Assembly: GCF_007990715.1 (NCBI RefSeq)
Contig: NZ_BJWY01000015.1
Coordinates: forward strand, 25,113 to 89,112
Origin: Nocardia seriolae NBRC 15557
GTDB taxonomy: Bacteria > Actinomycetota > Actinomycetes > Mycobacteriales > Mycobacteriaceae
Length of the DNA stretch: 64,000 nucleotides
Direction of reading: 5' to 3'
Each line of letters starts with the position of its first letter. The stretch's first letter is position 1. Shown here piece by piece: positions 25,903-35,441 of the stretch. The notes beneath the pieces were generated by a model, which saw only the letters and a program-made list of their open reading frames with translations, did not search any database and had not been told where the DNA came from. Made by a program: the position numbers and the translations under genes.

Positions 25903-28203
25903 ATGGCGGACATGAATCTCGCCATCGATCCTCGCCTGATCGCGCGGCTGTCGACTGAATTCACCTCGCTCGGCGAGCGCCTGAACGTCCTCGGCCGCGA
26001 CCTCGACACCCTGCGTTGCCAGGTCATCGCGGAAAACGCCCGCATCGCACCCACTCGAACCACCCCACCCGTCACCGCACCACCGGTGACGGGCGAATCC
26101 ATGCCCCCGGCCGCGCAGCCCGCCCCGGCTCCGGTACCCGGCGGGATCCCGCCGACGACTTCGGCGATCCCGCCGGTTCCCGAAGCGACTCCATGGGCAT
26201 CCCCGGTCCCGGGCGGCGAGCATCCGGTAGTCGCGCGCGGGGTATCCGCGGCGGCTGCGGCGGCACAGTCCGCGAATATCCCTGCCGCCGGGCCGATTCC
26301 GCAGCCGCCGGCCGCGCCCACCTGGTCCACCCCCGCCGGGACGATGGGCCCGACTCCGCCGATTCCGCCTGCCGCGGGTTGGGGGCCGGTGCCTGCGCCG
26401 ATCACCGGAGCGGTCGCGGGTCCGGGCTCGGCACCGGGTGCTGGGCCGATCGGCATGGGAGCGCCTGTGGGACAGGGCATTCCGGGGGGCGCGGGGGCGG
26501 CGCGGCCCGGGTGGATGGCCGCCGGTGCGCCGCAGCCCGGGTATCGGCCCATGCCGCCGGTTCCGCCGCAGCGGCGTAGCGCCTATGCGCGGCCGATTCG
26601 TGCGCCGTGGTGGCAGCGGGAAGGGGTGATCAGCCGGGTGCTGGCCGTTGCCGGTGTCGCTGTCACGCTCATCGGCGTGGTCATGCTGCTGGTGCTGGCG
26701 GCGCAGGCCGGGTTCTTCGGGCCGGTGCCGAGAGTCGTTGCCGGGGCGTTGTTCTCGGGTGCGCTGGTGTTCTCGGGGACGCGGGTCAATGCGAAGGCGG
26801 GCGGACGGGTCGGGGGAATCGCGTTGGCGGCCACCGGTATCGCAGGGGGATACCTGGATGTCATCGCGATGACCACGATGTACCACTGGCTGCATCCGGT
26901 GGTGGGATATGTGGTGGCGCTGGGGATCGCGGCCGGGGGTGTGGCGCTGGCGGTGCAGTGGCGGTCGCAGGCGCTGGCGGTGATGGTCATGCTGGGTGCG
27001 GCATTGCTGGCGCCGTTCGTGACCACCGAACTGGCGCTGCTGGGCTTCCTCATCGTGCTGCAGATCGCCGCGCTCCCGGTGCAATCGGTGCGCGACTGGC
27101 CGGGCCTGCACTTCGTGCGCACGATTCCGGCGGTGCTGGCCACGCTGGTGGCGGTGGCCGCCTCGGCGCTGGGGCTGGATACCGACCGGACTCCGGCCTC
27201 GGATCGCTTTCAGGTGCTGGCCGCGGCCATTGTCATCGCGATCGCCGGGCTGGTGGGCGCGGTGCTCGCGGTGCGCAAGCGGGCCGGGGATATCGCGGCG
27301 AGCCTGAGTTTCGCGGCGGCGGTCGTCCCGATGCTGGCCGCGCCGATCATGTTCGGGCGCACCGGATCGGTCATCGTGTCGGCCGCCGTCGCGGCGGTGC
27401 TGCTGGTGGTGGCCGCGCTGCCCTGGCTGCCGACACTCGGAGCTGCGCTGCAGATTCCGGGGCAGCTGGCCGTGGTGGCCGGGCTCGCGGGCGCCTTCGC
27501 GCTGCTGGAGGCGTGCATCGGGGTCACCCGGGTGCAGACGCTGCCGCTGGCGCTGTCGGTGGTCGCCATGGGCTTCCTGGCGGTGGCCGGTCAGCAGCGG
27601 TCGCGAATCACCGCGGGCATCGGTGCGGGCTACGGCGCGCTCGGCGTGCTGACCTTCGCCTTCCGGGCCGACCCCGCGACGCTGGCCGCGCAGTCGGAAG
27701 CCGAAGCACACCTGGGCATGTCGACCGCCCTCTCGGCGCTCGCGATCCTCGCGGTGCTGGTGGTGGCGGGCTGGAGCGGACGTCGTCTCGGCCTGCTGGA
27801 CCGGGAGTCCGATGCCACCGTCCTGTCGGTGTTCGCCGGTATGGGCGGGCTGTACGCGGTGACGGTGCTGACGGTCTCGCTGGGCGTCGCCACCGGTGAT
27901 CCCAATGGTTTCCGCGCCGGTCACGCCATCGCGACCGTCGTCTGGATGGCCGCGGCGACGGCGGCCCTGCTCTTCGGTCTGCGCCGGCTGAGCCGGAGCC
28001 CGCAGCGGGCCAAGGTCGCGCTGGGCGCGGGGCTGCTGGTCACCGCGGCCGCCCTGGCCAAGCTGTTCCTCTTCGACCTGGCCACCCTCGACGGCCTGGT
28101 CCGCGCGGCGGCCTTCCTGGTGGTCGGTGTCCTGCTCCTGCTGGTGGGCACCCGCTACGCGCGGGCCTTCGCCGATCTGGACTCGCGCCCGCCCACTCCG
28201 TGA
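25903..28203 (+). CDS. DUF2339-like large integral membrane protein
   Basis: A 766-residue protein. A hydrophilic, Pro/Gly/Ala-rich N-terminal region (about 1-225, with a coiled-coil-like start) is followed by about eighteen or more consecutive hydrophobic segments, the pattern of DUF2339 family proteins. Start ATG 25903 (MADMNLAID); a second ATG is nine bases later. It ends just before the mmpL3 terminator, tail to tail with it. Role unknown; the family is commonly near envelope genes. Confidence 0.8.
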   Translation: MADMNLAIDPRLIARLSTEFTSLGERLNVLGRDLDTLRCQVIAENARIAPTRTTPPVTAPPVTGESMPPAAQPAPAPVPGGIPPTTSAIPPVPEATPWASPVPGGEHPVVARGVSAAAAAAQSANIPAAGPIPQPPAAPTWSTPAGTMGPTPPIPPAAGWGPVPAPITGAVAGPGSAPGAGPIGMGAPVGQGIPGGAGAARPGWMAAGAPQPGYRPMPPVPPQRRSAYARPIRAPWWQREGVISRVLAVAGVAVTLIGVVMLLVLAAQAGFFGPVPRVVAGALFSGALVFSGTRVNAKAGGRVGGIALAATGIAGGYLDVIAMTTMYHWLHPVVGYVVALGIAAGGVALAVQWRSQALAVMVMLGAALLAPFVTTELALLGFLIVLQIAALPVQSVRDWPGLHFVRTIPAVLATLVAVAASALGLDTDRTPASDRFQVLAAAIVIAIAGLVGAVLAVRKRAGDIAASLSFAAAVVPMLAAPIMFGRTGSVIVSAAVAAVLLVVAALPWLPTLGAALQIPGQLAVVAGLAGAFALLEACIGVTRVQTLPLALSVVAMGFLAVAGQQRSRITAGIGAGYGALGVLTFAFRADPATLAAQSEAEAHLGMSTALSALAILAVLVVAGWSGRRLGLLDRESDATVLSVFAGMGGLYAVTVLTVSLGVATGDPNGFRAGHAIATVVWMAAATAALLFGLRRLSRSPQRAKVALGAGLLVTAAALAKLFLFDLATLDGLVRAAAFLVVGVLLLLVGTRYARAFADLDSRPPTP

Positions 28204-28215
28204 GCGATCGAAAAA

Positions 28216-28249
28216 CGAACGCCCGGCCGAGGATTCGGCCGGGCGTTCG
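28216..28249 (-). terminator. Rho-independent terminator of the mmpL3 operon
   Basis: A perfect 15-bp stem, CGAACGCCCGGCCGA against TCGGCCGGGCGTTCG, with a four-base loop. On the minus strand it is followed by TTTTT, right after the mmpL3 stop. Confidence 0.9.
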
Positions 28250-28260
28250 CGGTCTCGCGA

Positions 28261-31200
28261 TCAGTCGCGGTTCTGGCGGCGGAGCAGTTCGTTGACGCTG
28301 ACCTGGCGTCCCTCACCGCCCCGGTGCTTGGCGTCCTCGTCGGGCTTGGGTCGGCGGCGCGCCGAGCGCAGATCCGACATCCACTGCTCGATATTGCTGC
28401 GGCCGTCACCCGGCGCCTCGTCGTCGGACGCGTGGTGCGCCGATTGCGCTTCCGGGTCGGCGGAATCCGCGGCCGCCTCGGCCTCGGACGGCTGCGGCTG
28501 GTACAGCTGAGCCCGCGTCGCCGGATGCGGCGGGAGCTTCGGACCCTGCGGCGGCAGCACCCGCTCGGAGCCGATCGCCGGCGCGGGCGGCTGCGAATCC
28601 ACCGGTGCCGCAGGCGAAGCCGGCTGCGAGACGGACGGCACCGTACCGCCCGCGACGGGGGGCACAGCACTGCCTGCGACGGGGGGCACAGCACTGCCTG
28701 CGACAGGGGGCACCGTGCGGGGTGGGATCGGAGTCCGGAAGGCCCCGTCCTGGCCCGGGGTGGCCGCATCGGCCGGCGCGGAACCCGCACCGGGAGAGGC
28801 GAAATCGCCGATCGGCAGCGGGCCGCGGGCGGTCGACCCGGCACCGAGATCGGTGGTCGGCGCATCCGCCGAGGCGGCACCGGTCACCCGGCGCGGCGGC
28901 AGTGCCGCACCGGAATCCGCCGGGCCGCTTAGATTCGTCAGCGGCGCGGGGTTCGCCGTTGCGGGAGCACCGGATTCGACTCCGGACGCCGGGGTCGCGG
29001 CACCGGCGTCCCTGGAAACCGGGGCGGCGGAATCGGATTCGGTCTTCCCGACGAGCCCGGCCAGCGGGCTCGGGGTCGCCGCACCGCCGGAATTGGCCAT
29101 GAAGGCCGGGGTGGTGGCGGTCGACGGGGTGACGCCGTGCCCGGGACGCGCTGTGGCGGACGGGAATCCGGGCGCGGGCCGCTCCGCCTCGGGTGCCGGG
29201 GCGGCGGGCGGCGGAGTGGCGGTCGACGGGGTGGCCGCCGGGACATCGATGCGCTGGGTCGGAGCCTCGCTGTCGATATCGACGGTCCGGCGCGGGCGCG
29301 GCTTGCGCGCGCGGGCGGGCTCCGACCCGTCGGTGATCATCGGGATCTGCATGGTGACCGGGTCGGTGACCGGGGTGGTCTTGACCAGGTCGATCACCTC
29401 GCCGCCGCCGGGCCGCTCATCGTCGAGGATGGGCTCGCCCAGCCCGATCTTCTGCTGGATCTTCTTCATCCACTTGGGCGCCCACCAGCAGTCGTCGCCG
29501 AGCAGCTTCATGGTGGCCGGGACCAGCAGCATGCGCAGCACGGTCGCGTCGATGAACAGCGCCGCCACCATTCCGTAGGCGATGTACTGCATCATCACCA
29601 GATCGGAGAAGGCGAACGCACCCGTCACGACCAGCAGGATCAGCGCGGCGGCGGTGATGATGCGCCCGGTCTGGGCGGTACCCGCGCGCACCGCCTCGGT
29701 GGTGCTCGCGCCCTGGGTGCGCGCTTCGACCATGCGGGACAACAGGAATACCTCGTAGTCCACGGATAGGCCGTAGATGATCGCGATGATCAGCACCAGC
29801 ACCGGCGCCATGATCGGCTGCGGTGTGAAGGTCAGCAGTGACGCACCGTGACCGTCGATGAAGATCCAGGTCAGGATGCCCAGCGTCGATCCGAGACCGA
29901 GCGCGCTCATGAGCGCCGCCTTCAGCGGCAGCACCAGCGAGCCGAAGGTGAGGAACATCAGGATGGTGGTGACCAGCAGGACGATGACGATCATCCAGGG
30001 CATGCGGGACATCAGCGACTGGAGGCTGTCCATCATCAGCACCGGCTGGCCCGTGACCAGCACCTCGGCGCTGTCGGGCACCTCCATCGACCGCAGGTAG
30101 TCGACGGTCGCCTCGGGATGCGCGCTGTCCACGATGGTCGCGTCGGACACCCACACGTTCGACCCGTTCGGCGGCTTCTGCGGAATGCCGAACTGGGCGT
30201 TCTTCACGAGTCCCGGAGCCTGATTCGCCGTCGCGAGGATCGGTCCGATGTCCCTGGAGTTGTCGGTGATGATGATCAGCTGCACCGGATCCGCCTTGCG
30301 CAGCGGGAAGGTCTCGTCGAAGTGCTGCTGCGCCAGCCGCACCGGATTGTCCGGCGGCAGATAGGTTTCCGAGATGCCGCCGAACTGCAGGTTCTTCACC
30401 GGAATGATGAGCAGCAGCAGGCCGATGGTCAGCGGGATCGCGACCTTGAGCGGGTGCTTCATCACCCAGGCGGTGAGTTTGCCCCAGAATCCGGCCTCGA
30501 TCTCCTCGGCCGTCTTGGTCTTGCGAATCCATTTGAGGCTCAAGGCGTCCACGCGCGGACCCAGGATGCTCAGCAGTGCGGGCAGCACGGTGAGCGAGGT
30601 GATCATGGCCAGCAGGACCGCGGCGATGGTGCCGTAGGCGACCGATTGCAGGAAGCCCTGCGGGAACAGCAGCATGCCCGCGCTGGCCGCGATGATCATG
30701 GTCGCCGAGGAGGTGACCGTGCGCCCGGCCGTCATCACCGAGCGCCGCACGGCCGCCCGGGTGTCGTAGCCCTCGGCCAGCTCCTCACGGAACCGGCTGA
30801 CGATGAACAGGCCGTAGTCGATGGCCAGACCCAGGCCGATCATCGACACCACGGCCGAGACGAACGAGTTCACCTCGGTGTACTTGGTCAGCGCCATGAT
30901 CATGCCGTTGGCGGCGATGATCGTCAGGCCGCCGATGATCAAAGGCAGTGCGGCGGCGACGATTCCGCCGAAGATGAAGAACAGCAGCACCGCGACGGCG
31001 GGCAGCGCGAGCATCTCCATACGCTTGACGTCGCTGGCGATGGTGTGGTTCAGGGTGTAAGCGACCGGCTGCAGACCGCCGACCTCGACCTTGACGCCCG
31101 GCACCGAGAAGGCGTTCTGTACCGCGCCGTAGGCCGCCAGCATCTCGGTGTCGTTGTTGCCGTTGAGAGCGATGGTGGCGAACGCGTGCTTGCGGTCGGC

Positions 31201-31575
31201 GCTGACGGTCTGCGCGACCTGCTGACCCGTGTCGGTCTTCCAGGGCGAGAGATTGACCTTGCTGATCTGCGGGTGATCCTTCGGCAGCGCGTTGAGGCTG
31301 TCGATGACCTTCTGGCTCCACGCCGGATCGTCGACGGTCTTGCCGTCGGGGGCGGTGTACAGCAGCACCACGTCACTGTTGTGATCGCGGCTGTACACCG
31401 AATCCTTCAGTATCGAAGCCTTTGTCGACTGCGAAGTGGGGTCGAACCACCCACTGGAGCTCAGATGGTCTTCGATCCCCAGCCCGAACACGCCGAGTGA
31501 GGCCAGTGCAGCCACCATCACACCCAGAACGGTGAAGCGCAGCTTGTAGACCAGGTCGCCCCAGCGGGTGAACAC
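28261..31575 (-). CDS. mmpL3: MmpL3-like RND transporter (trehalose monomycolate export)
   Basis: A 1104-residue inner-membrane transporter; MmpL3 moves trehalose monomycolate across the membrane for the mycolate outer layer. Twelve helices in two repeats are evident. The proton-relay Asp-Tyr pairs are both present: GLAIDYGLFIVSR (Asp253-Tyr254) and IIYGLSVDYEVFLLSR (Asp606-Tyr607). After about residue 700 comes a roughly 400-residue cytoplasmic Pro/Ala-rich tail with a VPPVAGSA repeat. GTG start, sharing a base with the stop of the NYN gene. Third gene of the trmB - NYN - mmpL3 operon, exactly the mycobacterial arrangement, which makes the assignment strong. Confidence 0.93.
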   Translation of the reverse strand: MFTRWGDLVYKLRFTVLGVMVAALASLGVFGLGIEDHLSSSGWFDPTSQSTKASILKDSVYSRDHNSDVVLLYTAPDGKTVDDPAWSQKVIDSLNALPKDHPQISKVNLSPWKTDTGQQVAQTVSADRKHAFATIALNGNNDTEMLAAYGAVQNAFSVPGVKVEVGGLQPVAYTLNHTIASDVKRMEMLALPAVAVLLFFIFGGIVAAALPLIIGGLTIIAANGMIMALTKYTEVNSFVSAVVSMIGLGLAIDYGLFIVSRFREELAEGYDTRAAVRRSVMTAGRTVTSSATMIIAASAGMLLFPQGFLQSVAYGTIAAVLLAMITSLTVLPALLSILGPRVDALSLKWIRKTKTAEEIEAGFWGKLTAWVMKHPLKVAIPLTIGLLLLIIPVKNLQFGGISETYLPPDNPVRLAQQHFDETFPLRKADPVQLIIITDNSRDIGPILATANQAPGLVKNAQFGIPQKPPNGSNVWVSDATIVDSAHPEATVDYLRSMEVPDSAEVLVTGQPVLMMDSLQSLMSRMPWMIVIVLLVTTILMFLTFGSLVLPLKAALMSALGLGSTLGILTWIFIDGHGASLLTFTPQPIMAPVLVLIIAIIYGLSVDYEVFLLSRMVEARTQGASTTEAVRAGTAQTGRIITAAALILLVVTGAFAFSDLVMMQYIAYGMVAALFIDATVLRMLLVPATMKLLGDDCWWAPKWMKKIQQKIGLGEPILDDERPGGGEVIDLVKTTPVTDPVTMQIPMITDGSEPARARKPRPRRTVDIDSEAPTQRIDVPAATPSTATPPPAAPAPEAERPAPGFPSATARPGHGVTPSTATTPAFMANSGGAATPSPLAGLVGKTESDSAAPVSRDAGAATPASGVESGAPATANPAPLTNLSGPADSGAALPPRRVTGAASADAPTTDLGAGSTARGPLPIGDFASPGAGSAPADAATPGQDGAFRTPIPPRTVPPVAGSAVPPVAGSAVPPVAGGTVPSVSQPASPAAPVDSQPPAPAIGSERVLPPQGPKLPPHPATRAQLYQPQPSEAEAAADSADPEAQSAHHASDDEAPGDGRSNIEQWMSDLRSARRRPKPDEDAKHRGGEGRQVSVNELLRRQNRD
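28641..28715 (-). repeat. In-frame tandem repeat in the MmpL3 tail
   Basis: A tandem repeat of about 24 bp, roughly two and a half to three units, encodes VPPVAGSA-type repeats in the disordered C-terminal tail. Such units often vary in number between strains. Confidence 0.6.
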
Positions 31576-32345
31576 TAAGCGACTCCTTGAGCGGGGCGGG
31601 AGGTGAGCAGGGCCGACAGCGGCCGGAACGGCTGCAGCCAGGCTCCCTCGTCGGGCAGCGAGTCGAGGCTGACCCGGGGCAGCGGTTCACGGAACACGCC
31701 CGGGATGTCCTCGAGGTCGATGAACTCGAGAATATCCGACGTGACCGCCCAACTCGCGTGCTCGCGGAAACCCAGCACCTGGACGGGGACACCGGCGGCG
31801 GCGATCTCCTCGAGCGGCGCGCGGAACGCCTGCCCGTCGGCGGAGGCCACCATGATTCCGGCCAAACCGGCACCGCGGCGGCGTAGTTCGATGTGGGCGA
31901 GCATGTCGGAGTCGACATCGGAGTCTTCGTCGATCTTGGGTTTGGCGAAGACGGCGTAGCCGACATTGCGCAGCGCCGCGACCCACGGCCGCACCACATC
32001 CGCGGTGCCCGGGGCGATATTGGTGAAGACCGTGGCCTCGGGTTCGACCCGGGTGGTGCTGCCCACCGATAGTTCCGCGGTGCGCGCCAGCAGCCCGCGG
32101 CCGAGCGCGTCGAAGCGCGGGCGGTACGCGGCGGTCGGGCGACCGCCGAGGATGGCGCCGAGGCCCATATCGAGATTCGGGGCATCCCAGACCAGCAGGA
32201 CGCGGCGCACGTCGGTGGCATTGCCGCCCAAGGCGACCGTGGCGCTTCCGCCGAGCCCTGCGGTGCCCGGCATTTCGGTCGACGCGGTGCCGTGCATTAT
32301 TCCGGCAACATCCGCGACCTCGGGGGCCATCTCACTGACGCTCAT
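31575..32345 (-). CDS. NYN-domain (PIN-like) protein, Rv0207c-type
   Basis: A 256-residue protein with a PIN-like NYN core: RVLLVWDAPNLDMGLG carries the first acidic residue, then KIDEDSDVDSDMLAHIE and GIMVASADGQAFRAPLEE carry the other acidic residues of the metal site. ATGA overlaps the trmB stop, and its stop overlaps the mmpL3 start, so the three genes are translationally coupled. A putative RNA-cleaving protein whose link to mycolate export is unexplained; the same position holds Rv0207c in M. tuberculosis. Confidence 0.88.
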   Translation of the reverse strand: MSVSEMAPEVADVAGIMHGTASTEMPGTAGLGGSATVALGGNATDVRRVLLVWDAPNLDMGLGAILGGRPTAAYRPRFDALGRGLLARTAELSVGSTTRVEPEATVFTNIAPGTADVVRPWVAALRNVGYAVFAKPKIDEDSDVDSDMLAHIELRRRGAGLAGIMVASADGQAFRAPLEEIAAAGVPVQVLGFREHASWAVTSDILEFIDLEDIPGVFREPLPRVSLDSLPDEGAWLQPFRPLSALLTSRPAQGVA

Positions 32346-33112
32346 GATTCGATCTTCCCCCAAATGAACTCGGTGATGGCGCTACCCGCGCGGAGTCCTT
32401 TGTTTTCAAACTTGGTAATCGGACGTTCGAAACCAATCGGTGCCTTGGTTCGGTATGCCGCGGGGTCCCCGCCCGTCGGCTCATTCATGCCGATGAGCTG
32501 GGGTTCCGCATTTCCGTACTGCCCGATCCACTCGGCATAATCCGCGTGGTCGGTCGCGACATGCAACACGCCGCCGGGAATCAGGCGACTTGCGATGAGT
32601 GCGAAGGTTTCCGGCTGCAGCAGCCGGCGTTTATGGTGACGCGCCTTGGGCCAGGGGTCCGGAAAGAACACTCGAACACCCGTCAGCGATTCGGGAGCAA
32701 TCATATTTTCCAGGACATCCACGGCATCGCCGCGCAGCAGCCGGAGGTTGTCGATGTCCTCGCGCTCCACGCGCTGCACCAGCTGCGCCAGGCCCGGCTT
32801 GTAGACCTCGATGCCGATCAGATTGAACTGCGGCTCGGCCTGCGCCATGGCCGCGGTGGCGGTGCCGGTGCCGCAGCCGATCTCGATGATCAGCGGGGCC
32901 GAGCGCCCGAACCAGGCGTCGGCGTCCAGCTTTTCGTCGGAGACGTCCTTGCCGATCCGCGGCCACACCCGATCCCAGGCGTCCTGCCGGGCCGGCGAGA
33001 CCGCGCCGCGCCGGGCGCGGAAGCTGGTCACGCGGGGGTACAGGCGATTGCCCCCGGGCTGGCCGGGAACTGGCTCGGCAGTGTGGTTCGCGGCGTCGTT
33101 CACGGCGTCCAT
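32342..33112 (-). CDS. trmB: tRNA (guanine-N7-)-methyltransferase
   Basis: Methylates G46 in the variable loop of tRNA using SAM. The 256-residue protein has the SAM-binding IEIGCGTGTATAAMA (about 76-90), IGIEVYKPGLAQLV, and the TrmB-specific VFFPDPWPKARHHKRRLLQPETFALIA, which binds the tRNA and cofactor. Start GTG or ATG at MDAVNDAANH. First gene of the operon with NYN and mmpL3; this odd pairing of tRNA modification with mycolate export is conserved in mycobacteria. Confidence 0.95.
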   Translation of the reverse strand: MDAVNDAANHTAEPVPGQPGGNRLYPRVTSFRARRGAVSPARQDAWDRVWPRIGKDVSDEKLDADAWFGRSAPLIIEIGCGTGTATAAMAQAEPQFNLIGIEVYKPGLAQLVQRVEREDIDNLRLLRGDAVDVLENMIAPESLTGVRVFFPDPWPKARHHKRRLLQPETFALIASRLIPGGVLHVATDHADYAEWIGQYGNAEPQLIGMNEPTGGDPAAYRTKAPIGFERPITKFENKGLRAGSAITEFIWGKIES

Positions 33113-33170
33113 TGTCCAGTATTGGATGATTAGCGCAGCAATCGACCGGGGTTGCCGGGGCCGCGCGCAG

Positions 33171-34487
33171 TCAGGCTGCCAGGCCCGACACCTCGTCGGA
33201 CACCGCTGTATCGGGCCGCCGCAGGGGCAGTCCGAGCGTGACTCGCATTGCGGTAGTTGCCATTTCCACCATGCTGCGCCAATGCGCCGGGGACAGCGCG
33301 ACCGACCAGACGGTCTTGGTTGTGGGTTCGGTAAGAGTTTTCCCTGCCAGCCGATCGGCCAACCAGTCCAGGCTCATCGGGGTCGCCAGCGGCAGCAGTG
33401 AGAAGTGCTCGCTGAGTCGATCGCGGACGTACCAGACCGCCGCGCCGCCCGCGCGGTACCGATCGACCTGGCCGTCGATGCCCGCGGCGTCGATGACCTG
33501 GTCGTGCACCGGCTGCACCACCAGCACCGGGCACTCGGGCGTGCGATGGCCCAGGCGCAGGTCGTCGAACATGGGCTCGAGGTCCGGGAGGATCTCGGCC
33601 AGCGGGCGGTGCAGATAGTCGTCCATGCGGCGGCCGACCAGCAGCGGCAGCACCGCGATCGGACCCAGGCTGCGCGCGCGTTCCAGCAGGCGGTGGCCCT
33701 CCGCGGTGAATTCGCGCTCGACCACCTCGGCCATCACCGGATACACCTGCCGCAGCGCGGCGATCACGATGGCCGGGAAGCCGGAGAACAGGCTGCCGTC
33801 CAGATTCAGGAACACGTGACGGGTGTCCCCCACCGGCGCGCCCAGCACCGCGCCGACGATATTCAGCTCCGGCGCGTACTCCGGGGCCATCTCCACCAGC
33901 CACGAACTGGCCATGCCGCCACCGGAATAGCCCCACACCGCGACCCGGGTGTCCGCGTGCAGGCCCAGCGGTGCGAAACGCAGTGCGGCCCTGACCCCGT
34001 CGAGGGCGCGATAGCCCGGCTCCCGCGCCACCCCGAAATTCCCCTGCGGCCCTTCGTGATCCGCGAGGCTGACCGCCCAGCCGCGGCGCAGCGCGCCCGC
34101 GACCAGCAGCCACTCCAGCTGGGTGATGGAACCGGGCGCGAGGGCGCCGCGGCGCAGCGCGTAGGACGGCGCGCAACGGTCGGTGACGGCGTCCATCGCC
34201 GTCTGGAAGGCCAGCAGCGGTCGCTCCGAATCCGGCTCGGCCCCTTCGGGCAGCAGCACCGTGGTGATCGCCACCTCGGGCGCGCCGTGCAGATCCTGGC
34301 TGCGGTACAGCAATTGCCACGCGGTCACGCGCTGCGGCACCAGGCCGAAGAACGCGATCTCGACCGTGCGGCTGCGCAGGATCGTCCCCGCCGGGTATCG
34401 CGCGAAACCGCGCGGCGGGTGGAAGAACGGATCCCGGCTCGGCGGCAGTGGCCGATCGCGCTCGATGACGTCGACATCGACGGTCAT
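33171..34487 (-). CDS. LIP-type triacylglycerol lipase / secretory lipase family hydrolase
   Basis: A 438-residue hydrolase. The N-terminal FYHPP-like motif reads FFHPPRGFARYPAGTILRSR, then the lid region, the nucleophile elbow GYSGGGMASSW, and the C-terminal part VLVVQPVHDQVIDAAGID (acid) with the His in DRLSEHFSLLPLATP. No signal peptide is evident. It sits between trmB and the GTPase-like gene, which are adjacent in M. tuberculosis, so it appears to be an insertion into that order. Confidence 0.85.
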   Translation of the reverse strand: MTVDVDVIERDRPLPPSRDPFFHPPRGFARYPAGTILRSRTVEIAFFGLVPQRVTAWQLLYRSQDLHGAPEVAITTVLLPEGAEPDSERPLLAFQTAMDAVTDRCAPSYALRRGALAPGSITQLEWLLVAGALRRGWAVSLADHEGPQGNFGVAREPGYRALDGVRAALRFAPLGLHADTRVAVWGYSGGGMASSWLVEMAPEYAPELNIVGAVLGAPVGDTRHVFLNLDGSLFSGFPAIVIAALRQVYPVMAEVVEREFTAEGHRLLERARSLGPIAVLPLLVGRRMDDYLHRPLAEILPDLEPMFDDLRLGHRTPECPVLVVQPVHDQVIDAAGIDGQVDRYRAGGAAVWYVRDRLSEHFSLLPLATPMSLDWLADRLAGKTLTEPTTKTVWSVALSPAHWRSMVEMATTAMRVTLGLPLRRPDTAVSDEVSGLAA

Positions 34488-34714
34488 CGCTACCTCCCCT
34501 CGTTACGGCGGCCGTGGACCGAGAGGGATCGCCGCAGCCGTGCATCGGCACCGGTGCCGACCGAATCGCCAGAGTCGGGGAATCGCGAGGGTCTGAAAAG
34601 TGGTGTCCCGCCGAATTGTGCCGACGCACAGGTGGACCCGGAAAGGTCTGTTTCCTCACGGCCTGACCTGCGGGTTTGTGATTCGAAACGGCCACGCGCC
34701 CAGGTGATTCCGGC

Positions 34715-34720
34715 TACGCT
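34715..34720 (+). promoter_or_regulatory. Leaderless -10 box TACGCT
   Basis: TACGCT ends six bases before the GTG start of the GTPase-like gene; no ribosome binding site. The rest of 34488-34726 shows nothing else I can name. Confidence 0.5.
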
Positions 34721-34726
34721 GCCCGC

Positions 34727-35395
34727 GTGCCGGTCGGGCGATCTCCGCGCATCCAGGTGACGGGCCGGGCCCGCGCGGGCAAAACCACCCTGCGACATGC
34801 GCTGTCGCTGCTCAGCGCCGAAGAAACCCGACCGGTCGACCACCCCGGGCAACCGCGGCCGGCCCTCGACGCCGACCTGCTCCTCTATGTCCTCCCCGGC
34901 CGCGCCGACCCGGCCGACCGTCGCCTGCTCGCCACCCTCCCGCCGGATCGCACGATTGTCGTCCTCAACAAGTCCGATTCCATTGGAACCGGTTGGTCCG
35001 ACGCCGCTCTGCTGGCCGAAACCCTCACCGCCGACCTCGGTCTGAACGCCTTTCCGGTGGTCGCCGCCCTGGCCGCCCACACCCGCTCCGGCACCCTCAC
35101 CGACGCCGACCTCGACACCCTCCACCGCCACCGCACCCGCCCCGACCCACCTCTCACGCTCTCCCACGACCTCTTCACCACCCCCGCCCTCGCCCTCGAT
35201 TCCGAAGCCCGCCAGGCCCTCCTGGACCGCTGGGACCTGTACGGCATCTCCTGCGCGCTCACCGCCCTCCGCCACGACCCGACCCTGGGCCCGCGGCTGC
35301 TCCTGCAAATCCTGCACTGCGCCAGCGGAATAGATCCCCTCCACCACGAACTCCACCGCCGCTACGCGGTCGCCGCGGCTGCCCTCGGCGATTGA
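34727..35395 (+). CDS. Small GTPase-like protein (Rv0209-position)
   Basis: A 222-residue protein. P-loop GRARAGKTT (about 13-21), a DHPG segment that can serve as G3, and NKSD for guanine (G4). The C-terminal third is helical and alanine/leucine-rich. It precedes a larger, P-loop-less protein on the same strand, and the two take the place of Rv0209/Rv0210 before the phosphoenolpyruvate carboxykinase gene. Likely a membrane-dynamics GTPase of the dynamin-like kind, but the match is by motif and position only. Confidence 0.7.
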   Translation: MPVGRSPRIQVTGRARAGKTTLRHALSLLSAEETRPVDHPGQPRPALDADLLLYVLPGRADPADRRLLATLPPDRTIVVLNKSDSIGTGWSDAALLAETLTADLGLNAFPVVAALAAHTRSGTLTDADLDTLHRHRTRPDPPLTLSHDLFTTPALALDSEARQALLDRWDLYGISCALTALRHDPTLGPRLLLQILHCASGIDPLHHELHRRYAVAAAALGD

Positions 35396-35441
35396 ATTCG
35401 CCTCCGGCCAAGCCGAACCCACTCTCGGGAACGAATCAGCG

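Noticed and set aside
29848..31500. A 550-codon plus-strand open frame within mmpL3.
   Set aside because: Antisense shadow; rich in Gln, Arg and His, no domain.
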